DNA of 64,000 nt, from positions 5,461,001 to 5,525,000 of the forward strand of contig NW_026622897.1 of assembly GCF_023065955.2 (NCBI RefSeq), read 5' to 3'. A program made the position numbers and the translations under genes. Positions 27,501 through 39,800 of this stretch are shown here, piece by piece (position 1 is the stretch's first letter; each line of letters begins with the position of its first letter). Below the pieces are notes generated by a model. It saw nothing but the letters and a program-made list of their open reading frames with translations, made no database searches and had not been told where the DNA came from. Origin of the DNA: Ursus arctos. Lineage: Eukaryota > Chordata > Mammalia > Carnivora > Ursidae.

Positions 27501-30500
27501 TCTTTTCTATTCCTAGTTTGACAAGAGTTTTCATAACGAATGGTTGTTGGATTTTTGTAGTACTTTTTCTGCATCTATTGAGATGGTTATATCCAACTTT
27601 GTAAGTCTGTTAGTATGGTAAATTGCATTGATTTCCAAATGTTAAGCCAACTATGTACTCCCTGGATAAACTCCATTTGTTTATGATGTTATTTACTATC
27701 CCATATATATGTTCCTCAGAGATCATGGTTGTTGTTTTCTTGTAATATCTTTTTTTTAATAAGCCTCGAGTGGTTTTTATATTGCGTAATACTCTATAGA
27801 TATTGTTGGGACATATTCCCTATTTCTGGAAATATTGTGTAGAATTTGTATTGTCTTTCTTAAACACTAACTAGAATTCACTAGGAAATCCATCTGGGCC
27901 TGGAGTTTTCTTTGTGGGATTTTTATAAACTCAACTTACAACTTAATAATTTAATAATTCAATTAAATTTAATTGAATTTAAAAATTCAATTTAACAGAC
28001 CTATTTATGTTTTTATTTGTTTTTTTAGTGAGTTTTGGTTTATGCCTTACAATGAATTGTTCTTTCATCAAATTTTTCAAATTTGTGGGCATTAAATGAT
28101 TCATAATATATCTATACTGTCTTAATGCCTACAGGATTGGCAGTAATATCTTGCTTTTCATTTCTCACATTTCTGAATTGCATGTGTTCTCTTTGTTAAA
28201 TTTTATTTAGAGGTTTATAAATTGTATTGCTCTTTTCAAAGAAAACAAGTTTTGATTTCATTCATTTTCTCTGATGGTTTTCTATCGGCAATGTTACTGA
28301 TTTCTACTGCTATCATTTCCTTCCTTTTACTTGCTTTGGGTTTAATTTTCTCATCTTTTATTCATTTTACGTTGAAAGCGTAGATCATTGATTTCTTTCT
28401 TTTTAAATATCAGTATTTAGAGGCGCCTGGGTGGCTCAGTTGTTAAGCATCTGCCTTCGGCTCAGGGTGTGATCCCAAGGTCCTGGGATCAAGCTCTGCA
28501 TCAGGCTCCCTGCTCCGCTGGGAGCCTGCTTCTTCCTCTCCCACTCCCCCTGCTTGTGTTCCCTCTCTCGCTGGCTGTCTCTGTCAAATAAATAAATAAA
28601 TCTTAAAATAAATATCTCTCGCTGGCTGTCTCTGTCAAATAAATAAATAAATCTTAAAATAAATATCAGTATTTAATGCTATATATTTCTTTGTAAGTAC
28701 TGCTTTAGCTGCATCTTCAAAATTTTATGTTGTATTTTCATTTTCATTAAATCAAAGGTATTTTCAAATTTCCCTTGGGACTTCTTCTTTGACTCATGGA
28801 TTATATAGAGGTATGCTGTTTAATATCCAAATATTTGGAAGTTTTCCAGAAAATTTTCTGTTATTAATTCTATTTTTAATTACTTTTTAATTCCATTGTG
28901 ATCAGAGAACTTTCTTTGTATGATTTTAATTTTTTCAAATTTGTGGATGTTTGTTTTATGATCCAGAATATAACGTATCTTGGTGGATGTTTCACATGCA
29001 CTTGAAAAGAATGTGTTTTCTCTTGTTGGGTGCAGTGCTCTACAAGTGCCAATTATGTCAAGCTGGCTGATAATTTTGCTCAAGTCTTCTCTATCTTTAC
29101 TAATTTACTGCCCACTTGTTCTATCAATTACTAATAAAAGGGTTTTGAAATCTTTGATTATAATTTTGGTTTTGTCTGTTTCTCCTTTCAGTACTACTAA
29201 TTTTATTTTCATGTATTTCAAAGCTCTGTTAGTAGGTAAATAAGTATTTAGGATTGTTATGTCCTTATGTATGGCTTTCTTATCCAGTCTGTCAATCTCT
29301 GCCTTTATTTGGGGTGCTCACACTACTTATATTTAGTATTATTATTGATATGATTGATTTTAGTCTTTATCATGCTATTCACTTTCTATTTGTTCTCTCT
29401 GTTCTTTGTTTCCTTTCTTCTTTTTTCACCCTTCCTTTGGATTGATGGTTTTTTATGATGCTATTTTATTTCCATCATTACACATTACTATATTTACATC
29501 TTAGTTCTTGTTGATTTTATGGTTGCTTTATGGTTTTTAATAATCACAGTCTACCTTTAAGCATATTATACCACTTTATATGTAAAATAAGGAACTTCTA
29601 GCAGTATACTTCTATTTCACCTCTCCCAACCTTTGCGGTACTGTCATCATTCATTTTACTTTTGTACTGTTTTAAGTTTATAAATGTCACAATACATTGT
29701 CAGTGTTTCTGCTTTAAATAGTAAATTAACTTAAAAAATTTTTTTGAATTTTATTCAGTAATTGCATATGTATTATTATGTTGTTATTTTTAGAACAAAT
29801 TATTTGTAATATCAGAAAAATAAGCAATTACGTTTTATTTGAAGTGAAGATTTTCAATATAAGAGAAAAGGAGTATAATTATGGAATCAAAAATGTAGGT
29901 AGAATTAGATTGGCAATATCAATATTAACTCATTCCTTTACAGGTTTAACACCTATCTTATCAAAATTGTAATAAAAAACATGTAACTTAAAATTTATCA
30001 TCTTATCTATTTTTAAGTGTATAGTTCAACAGTTAACTACCCTTTAAAGAGATTTAAATAATAAGAATAAAAGTCCTTTATATTTACTTACATAATTACC
30101 ACGTTTGGAGTTCTTCATTCCTTATATAAATCCAGATTTCTACCTAGAAGCATTTTTCTTCTCCCAGAAAAATTTCTTGCAGTGCTGGTCTACTATGATA
30201 AGAGAACTCAGCTTTTACTTGTCTCCAAAGTTTTTCTTTTGCCTTCCTTTTCAAAAGATATTTTTGGCCGGCCTGTTGCTACCAATTAATTTTTCTTCTC
30301 ATATGGGATCTATTTTCCTGTTTCTTTGCATGTCTGGTAATTAATTGCTATATAGTAGACATTGTGAATTTTATGTAATTTGAGATACTGGAGTGTTTGT
30401 ATTACTTTAAATATTTGGGGGATTTGTTCTGCATATGGAGTAAAGTAAACTTGAAAACATTTTGATGTTTTGGTTTGCTTTTAACATTGGTTAGACAATG

Positions 30501-33500
30501 ACTTTTAGTGTAATACGTACAGGTCAGTGTCTTAGGGCAAAAAGAAGGGTTGAGAAGGGTACAGATGGATCCAGAGGGCCAAATAAAAGTTAACTAATAT
30601 ATAAGAATAAATGCTTATTTTCATATCTAATATTCCAATAGCCTGTAATTTCCTTGAGGTCAAAGACAACATGTCTTTGTCCACTTATATCCTAGAGATT
30701 AACAGTATCTCACACATAGCAGGCATTTGTTAAATGTTTGCTTTCTATATATTTTTAAAAACATAACTATAATCTTACATTTTCTTTTAAAAATAACATG
30801 TAGTTATTTTAGTAGTGATAGCATGTTTTTAAAATAACTTAAGATAGTATATATTAAGTCTATTTCATCCACTTACATTTTCCTCATCCATTCTATCTTT
30901 CTAATTTTTCTTTTCTTTTCCATATCTTGCCTTCTCTTCAGTTTAGAGAAATGGAATTCGATTTCTTTTTCTTCTCCCACCTCTACATTTTCAGTAGACA
31001 CCCAAAACTATTGAGAAATGAAAAATGTGAATACACAAAGTGTTGAAATACTGGCTGTGAGGTTATCTGGCTATAGACAAGAATTTCTGTGAGTCCAGTA
31101 GGAATATGCCAAGGTAGAAATAGAGGAGCAAACACACCCTTTTCAAGGTATTTCTTATTATGTCATGGGTGAGTGGCACATTGAGCTTTCAGAGGTACAT
31201 GTCACAGAAAGACTAACAAAGCAATAGTATACTGAGGTACTTAAGAACTCTTTGTTGAATGGATAAATGAAGAGACATACTCCAGTACTGTTTTTGCTTT
31301 TCATAAGAACAGACCTTACCTACTCTTAGTGCTGTTGACTTTTGAAGACCCTAATTCTCAAGGAGTACAGGCACCCTTCAAGAACAAAGTCTTGTCATTA
31401 TGTCCCGAGAGTTTGTGGTTTCCCTGTGTGACATGCTATCCTAACTGGCTGCCTGTTTTCCTACTTCAAATTCATTCCCTCTCCTTCACCACATACAGAT
31501 TAAAGAACAAGGAGGAGAGTTTGCTATCCCCTGCAACATTATGTATTTGTCCCTCTTAAAGCACATATTTACTGCATTGTGCTGAAATATTCTTTTTACT
31601 TGACTCTCTCCCAAATTAAAAATACTTGAGGGGAGGGATTATTTTATCTACCATTGTTTCCCTAGCATCTAGTACAATGCCCGACATATGGCTGGTATGC
31701 AATAAGGTTTGATGAATGAATGTATGAATTCACACCTTGATCATTTTCATTTTTCATACTTAGTATACACTTCATATACCAATTCTATAATCTGCGTACC
31801 AGAGATTGAGGACCTGAATGAAGATATGACATCTAGAGCTATAGAACCTGACTATATTAACCTATTAAATGTAACCTTACAAACATCATTAGGTAGAGAT
31901 TATCTCCACAAAAAGGACATTAAACATGGGTGTCTATGGAAAAGTTCCTAAATCATATATATGTTTTAAGAACTATTTATATTTAAAATCATTCCATGCA
32001 ATTAATGAGGACATGTTAAAGTTCCAAACACCATGACAATTCAAATGATTTCCCACCAGCCTCTGCTGTTACAAGCTCTATAAGAGAAAATGTCATATTT
32101 TTCTCAAGAATTTCCACTTCTAGTCCAAGGATTAATTAATATAGAGTCAACATTTTTAAATTTGCTTCAATATACAGATGCTAAACTTGAGTACCAGACA
32201 GTATGTAAAGATGACCCAGATCAAAGCTGATTACTAAAAGTAGAAGTAAATGCAAAGGAAAAAAAAAAGATAATATTGCTGATCTTGAAGTATTATTAGT
32301 AACCCCTGAGTAATGTCACATTTTTTATCAGTTAAATTACCAAGATTTATTATTTTAAAATTTTCAAGAAGACAAATGAGTTTCTAAATATATAGGATTA
32401 AAAATTATTAATACTTCTCTTTTCTTACTGTATCAGAGACAGGCCTCCAGCCATTGTTCTCTACACGACGATACCAGCCACTACGATCCTCTTCCTGAAG
32501 ATCGCCACTTTTAATATGAGATGTATATTTTGCTGAAAGTTTTGTATAATCTCTAGGGCTATTAGCACACAGATCTTCAATATGTCTATGAGTGAAAATT
32601 TTATAGTATATATCAGGTGGAAATTTAACCTGTATATGGAGAAGTTCAAAGGACCATTGTAATCTAATTACAAAAAAAGGTTTACAGTTATAAAAATTTA
32701 CATCTTTTAAATTTCACATAAATGTGCTTTAAAACTACCAAATAAGAATTCATCCATACTTACACCACCTAATCTGAATCGTACATGAACGCCAGCAGCA
32801 GCATCTAGAAGCTCTGCCTATAAAAAAATGTATTACTCTTCAACACTGTATATATCACTTCTCTATCATGTTAAAACAGTTGAATATTGATTATTTATGA
32901 AATAGGTCAAATAAGCCTCAAATAATTATTTTTAAATTAAAAAAATATTTTAAGATTTTATTTCTTATGGGCATCCAATAAGGAAAACAGCTTTCACGAT
33001 AACTGGAATTACTTTCTATGTAACATATAAGTATAAAAATCAACTGATATGTTATTCACAGAACAGAAATTTTACATAAGTCCTCAAATATATGATTTAT
33101 ATATTAAATATTATTTTACAGGTAAATTCAGAGAAAAAAATTATGATTGGCTAATTTGAGTTTAACACCAGGTGACCTTTCCTAACTAGATTTTATTAAG
33201 TCAAAAATACATGTTAAGAGTTAAGATGACAGAGGAGTAGGGGATCCCTTTTTCAGCCGGTCCCCTGAGTCGAGCTGGGTAGGTACCAGACCAGCCTGAA
33301 CATCCACGGAATCAGCCTGAGACGCAGGAAGATACATCTGGATCTCTACAAATGAACATCTTCAGCAATGAGTTTTGGGGTACGAAGTGGGGAGCCGTGA
33401 AACTGTGCACAGATATCGGAAGATAAACGGAAGGGGGAGGGAGCCGCCGGGATTGGGTGCCGGGAAGCGGTAGCCACCTGCACAGGGGAGTGGGCGGACT

Positions 33501-33769
33501 CGTGGACCAGCACCCGCGAGAGAGCAGACTGAGACTGTGAGCCGGGGAACATGCGCCACCAGACTGAAACGGAGCTCCAGTGTGCTCACTGGAACCAGAC
33601 TGAGACCAGGAGCTCTCAGTCAGTACATTATTTGTAGTTGACTTTTTGGAGAGTCAAAAGTTACACATGGATTTCTGACTGCACGGGGGGGTGGGGGTGA
33701 GGGGAATCAGTGCCCCTATCCCAATGTTGTTCAAGGGTCAACTGTATGTAATTTTTAAACAAAATTCAT

Positions 33770-33808
<39 letters not shown>

Positions 33809-36800
33809 TTATTTCCACTAAAGTAGGCAAATCCTAAGAGTACAGATTCATGGATTTTTTTCTGTCCTCTTTTAGTTAGGGTGAGAGGATGATCATGTCA
33901 ATCCGATCAGAAATTGAACCCTGGATTGCAGTTTTAGTAATCCATATCTGGTCTGTCCACTTCTAGTTTTTCCCTATTTCTTACAGGTGGTCTTGGCAAG
34001 TCTTTATCTCCTCAACTATGAAAGCCTATGGGAAATTCAGGTGTGCTTTTGGGAAGATTGGAGCTTACTTCTTTATCCTTCTACCATCTACAAACTCAAA
34101 TGGGGATGAGGGCTGGCTGGGTATTTGAGGCAGTTCCCTTCCTTTAAGCATGACTTTGTCTACTAAACTCAGGGGAAATTTTATTTAGTGGAATAATGTT
34201 CAAAGTGGACTTAGATTAGTTGTAAACACTCACTGCAAACTCTAGGGAAACCAAAAAAAAAAAAAAAAAGTAAAAAAGAGGTATAATTGATATGCTGAGA
34301 GAAAAGAAAATGTAATCATATAAAATGCTCAATTAAAACCAGAGAAGGCAGAAAAAGAATATGAAAAAAGAAACAAAGAACAAGAGCAAGAAATAGAAAA
34401 CATTAACAAGTATGTTGGATATCAATCACTATATTAAATATCAATGGTCTAAATATACAAGGTAAAAGGCAGAGACTATAAACAGATTAAAAAATAAGAT
34501 CCAACTGTATTTTGTCTATAAAAAAAATTTTAAATATAAAGACACAGATAGGTTAAAAGCAAAGTAATGGAGAAAGATATAACATATTAACTAACACTAA
34601 TTAAATGAAAACTGAGCAGCTATATTAATTTCAGAAAAAGCTGAATTCAGAGCAATGAAAATTATCAGGGATAAAGAGCAGGATTACATGATGATAAAGT
34701 AGCCAATTCTCTAATAAAGATATAACAATCCCTAAAGTATATATGCCTAACAACAGAGTATCAAAATATGTAAGGCAAAACCTGAAAGCACTACAAGAAC
34801 TAGGGAAATCCACTGTTATAGCTGGAGAATTCAACACCTCTCTTTCAGTAATTGACATATTCAACAGACAGAAAAATCATTAAATCCATTATGAAACTGA
34901 ACAACACTTGTAATCACGTGGACCTCACTGACATTTCTAGAATACTTCATCCAACAATAGCAAATATACACTCTTCTCAAGCTCATATGGAACATTTACC
35001 AACACAGAACACGTTATGGACCATAAAACACACCTTAACAACTGTAAAATAATAGAAATCATACAAAGCATGCTCTCAGACCCCAAAAGAATTAAATTAG
35101 AAATCAGTAACAGAAGGATAGTTGAAAAGCCCAGAACTTGGAAATTCAACAATACACTTCTTAGTAACAGATCAAATAACAAGTCTCAAGACAATTTAAA
35201 AATATTCTGACCTAAGGGAAAATGAAAATACAGCTTATCAAAATCCATGAAATGCATGGACAACAGTGCTTAGAGGAAAATTTATAGCACTGAATAAATA
35301 TATTTGAAAACAAGAAAGACCTGAAATCAATAATCTAGACTTTCATCATAAGAACCTAGGAAAATAAATTAAATCAAAAGTAAGCAGAAGAGCCCTGGGA
35401 GCGAGGACTGGGAGCACGGTGGTGGGGTGTACAAACTGGGACGCTGCGGGGTTTTTAGCAGCACCAACAGAAACAGAGTTAGAGTGGCCAGGAGAGCTCA
35501 GTGGAGAGCAGACTGCAATCTCTCTGTTCTGAGACAGAGACTTGGATATGGCCATTGCTGCTCTGACTCTCAGAAGAGTCACAGAAAGCCACTAGGGAAA
35601 CAAAAGCCACCAGAGAACAAAAGCACGGAAAAACTGGTTCACACTGTGCCCATCCCCTCCCCCCACAGGAGACAGGGCAACTCTACCCAAACAGGGTTGC
35701 CTGAGTATCAGTGCAGCAGGCCCCTCCTCCAGAAGGCAGGCTGAAAAAACAAGAAGCCCACATCCCTAAGGTCCCTATAAAACAAGTGCACATTGCTTGG
35801 GTCCTGGTCAATAATTTGGGCTCTGTACATCCCCAGAACCACACCTCATCAGAATGACAAGGAGGGGGAACCCCCAATAAAGGAAAGAAACAGAGACTGT
35901 GGCCTTTGCCACAGAACTAATGGATATGGATATAACCAAATTGTCAGAAATGGAGTTCATGGTAACAATGGTCAAGATGATGTGTAGGCTTGAAAAAAAT
36001 ATTTACGAAAATATTAACGAGAATACAGAATCTCTAAGGGCGGAAATGAGAGCGAATCTGGTAGAAATTAAGAATGCTATGAATCAAATGCAGTCTAAAC
36101 TGGATGCTCTGAAAGCCAGGGTAAACGAGGCAGAAGAACGAATAAGTGAGTTGGAAGATGAGATGACAGAAAAGAAGAAAAAAGAGGGAACATGGCTTAA
36201 AAAACTCCAATTTCAAGAAATTAGAATATGGGAGATTACGGACTCAATGAAACATTCCAATGTCAGAATCACTGGCATCCTTGAGGGGGTGGAGAAAGAG
36301 AGACGTCTAGAAGAGGTATTTGAACAAACTGTAGCTGAGAACTTCCCTAATCTGGTGAAGGAAACAAGCATTCATGTCCAAGAGGCAGAGGGGACCCCTC
36401 CCAAGATCAATGAGAACAGACCAACACCATGTCACATAATAGTACAATTCACAAATCTTAGATCCAAGGACACAATCTTGAAAGTGGCCAGGGGGAAGAG
36501 AATCCTCACCTACAAAGGGAGGAACATCAGAATAACGTCAGACCTGTCTACGGAGACCTGGCAAGCCAGAAAAAGCTGGCAAGACATATTCAGAGCACCA
36601 AGTGAGAAGAACATGCAGCCACGGATTCTTTATCCAGCAAGGCTGTCATTCAGAATGGATGGCGAGACAAGGACCTTCCAGGACTGGCAGAAACTGAAAG
36701 AACATGTGACCACCAAGCCAGCCCCATAAGAGATATTAAGGGGGGTTCTATAAAAGTAAAAAGACCCCAAGAGTGATACAGAACAGAAATTTACAATCTA

Positions 36801-39800
36801 TAGAAACAAAGACTTCACAGGCAACATGACATCATTAAAATCATCTCTCTCAATAATCACTTTCAATGTGAATGGCCTAAATGCTCCCATAAAACGCCAC
36901 AGGGTTGCAGATTGGATAAAAAGACACGACCCATCCATATGCTGTCTACAAGAGAGTCATTTTGAACCTAAAGATACATCCAGACTGAAAGTGAAGGGAT
37001 GGAGAACCATTTTTCATGCCAACACACCTCAAAAGAAAGCTGGGGTAGCAATTCTCATATCAGACAAATTAGATTTTAAGCTAAAGACTGTAGTTAGAGA
37101 TACAGAAGGACACTATATTATTCTTAAAGGATGTATCCAACAAGTGGATATGACAATTATAAATATCTATGCCCCCAATAGGGGAGCAGCCAGATACACA
37201 AGCCAACTCTTAACCAGAATAAAGAGACATATAGATAATGATACGTTAATAGTAGGGGACCTCAACACTCCATTCTCAGCAACAGACAGATCACCTAAGC
37301 AGAAAATCAACAAAGAAACAAGAGCTTTGAATGACATACTGGACCAGATGGACCTCATAGATATATATAGAACACTACACCATTGATCAACACAATACGC
37401 ATTCTTTTCGAATGCACATGGAACTTTCTCCAGAATAGACCATATACGGAGTCACAAAACAGGTCTCAACCGATACCAAAAGACTGAGATTATTCCCTGC
37501 ATATTCTCAGACCACAATGCTTTGAAACTGGAACTCAATCACAAGGAAAAATTTGGAGGAAACTCAAACACTTGGAACCTAAGAACCATCCTGCTTAAGA
37601 ATGTTTGGGTAAACCAGGGAATTAAAGAAGAACTTAAGCAATTTATGGAAACCAATGAGAATGAAAGCACATCGGTCTAAACCCTATGGGACGCTGCAAA
37701 GGCGGTCCTAATGGGAAAATACATAGCCATCCAAGCCTCACTCAAAGGAACAGAACAATCTAAAATGCAGTCTTTATATTCTCACCTTAAGAAGCTGGAG
37801 TTGGAACAGAAGAACAGGCCTAACCCACGCACGAGAAGGCAGTTGATAAAGATTTGAGCAGAGATCAATGAATTAGAAACCAGAAGCACAGTAGAGCAGA
37901 TCAACAAAACTAGAAGCTGGTTCTCTGAAAGAATAAAAAAGATCGATAAGCCAATGGCCAGACTTATTCAAAAGAACAGAGAAAAGACCCAAATTAATAA
38001 AATTATGAATGAAAGGGGAGAGATCGTGAACAACACCAAGGAAATAGAAACAATCATTAGAAACTATTATCAACAACTACAGGCCAACAAATTAAACAGC
38101 CTGGAAGAAATGGATGCCTTCCTGGAAACCTACAAACTACCAAGACTGAAACAGGAAGAAATTGATTACCTAAACAGACCGATTAATCATGAAGAGATTG
38201 AAGCAGTGATCAAAAACCTTCCCCCAAAAAGAGAGTCCAGGGCCTGACAGATTCCCTGGGGAATTCTACCAAACATTCAAAGAAGAAATAATACCTATTC
38301 TCCTGAAGCTGTTTCAAAAAATAGAAACAGAAGGGGGGCGCCTGGGTGGCACAGCGGTTGAGCGTCTGCCTTCGGCTCAGGGCGTGATCCCGGCGATCTG
38401 GGATCGAGCCCCACATCAGGCTCTTCTGCTGTGAGCCTGCTTCTTCCTCTCCCACTCCCCCTGCTTGTGTTCCCTCTCTCGCTGGCTGTCTCTATCTCTG
38501 TCGAATAAATAAATAAAAAATCTTTAAAAAAAAAAAATAGAAACAGAAGGAAAACTACCAAACTCATTCTATGAGGTCAGTATTACCTTGATCCCCAAAC
38601 CAGGCAAAGACCCCATCAAAAAGGAGAATTACAGACCTATATCCCTGATGAATATGGATGCCAAAATTCTCAACAAGATCCTAGCTAATAGGATCCAACA
38701 GTACATTAAAAGGATTATCCATCATGACCAAGTGGGATTCATCCCTGGAATGCAAGGGTGGTTCAACATTCGTAAATCGATCAGTGTGATAGATCACATT
38801 AATAAAAGAAGAGACAAGAACTATATGATCTTTTCAAATGATGCGGAAAAAGCCTTTGGCAAAATACAGCATCCTTTCCTGATTAAAACCCTTCAGAGTG
38901 TAGGGATAGGGGGTACATTCCTCAATTTCATAAAAACCATCTATGAAAAGCCTACAGTGAATATCATTCTCAATGGGGAAAAGCTGGAAGCCTTTCCCTT
39001 AAGATCAGGAACATGACAAGGATGCCCACTCTCACCATTATTGTTCAACATAGTACTAGAAGTTCCAGCAACAGCAATCAGACAACAAAAAAGAAAAAAA
39101 GGTATTCAAATTGGCAAAGAAGAAGTCAAACTCTCTCTTCGCAGATGACGTGATACTTTATATGGAAAACCCAAAAGACTCCATCCCCAAATTACTAGAA
39201 CTCATACAACAATTCAGTAATGTGGCAGGATACAAAATCAATGCTCAGAAATCAGTTGCATTTCTATACACGAACAATGAGACTGAAGAAAGAGAAATCA
39301 GGGAATCGATTCCATTTATAAAAGCACCAAAAATCATAAATATCTCAGAATAAACTTAACCAGAGAGGTAAACGATCTATATGCTAGAAACTACAGAACG
39401 CTGATGAAAGACATTGAGGAAGAACAAAAAGATGGAAAAACATTCCATGCTCATGGATCAGAAGAATAAACATAGTTAAAATGTGTATGCTACCCAGAGC
39501 AATCTACACTTTCAACGCCATCCCAATCAAAATACCAATGACATTTTTCAAAGAGCAGGAACAAACAATCCTAAAATTTGTGTGGAACCAGAAAAGACCC
39601 CAAATCGCCCAAGGAAATGTTGAAAAAGAAAAACAAAGCTGGGGGCATCACGTTGCCTGATTTCAAACTATAAGACAAAGCTGTGATCACCAAGACAGCA
39701 TGGTACTGTCACAAAAACAGACACATAGACCAATGGAACAGAAAAGAGACTCCAGAAATGGACCTTCGGCTCTATGGGCAACTAATCTTTGACAAAGCAA

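Larger units (their letters stand above)
25131..29740 (-). mobile_element. Old antisense L1 with two SINE insertions
   Basis: The plus strand is the complement of an old L1, from the 3' end (AACTTTACTGAGGTATAACTG) to the RT and endonuclease region. A minus-strand frame ending near 27400 contains [19 protein letters not shown] and [15 protein letters not shown], a clear RT motif. Another near 28880-29083 has [14 protein letters not shown] from the endonuclease region. It is heavily mutated and is the main L1 here that runs in the same direction as C11orf65. Confidence 0.8.

Noticed and set aside
36034..36216. Minus-strand frame opposite L1 ORF1
   Set aside because: A shadow of ORF1 codons on the other strand.
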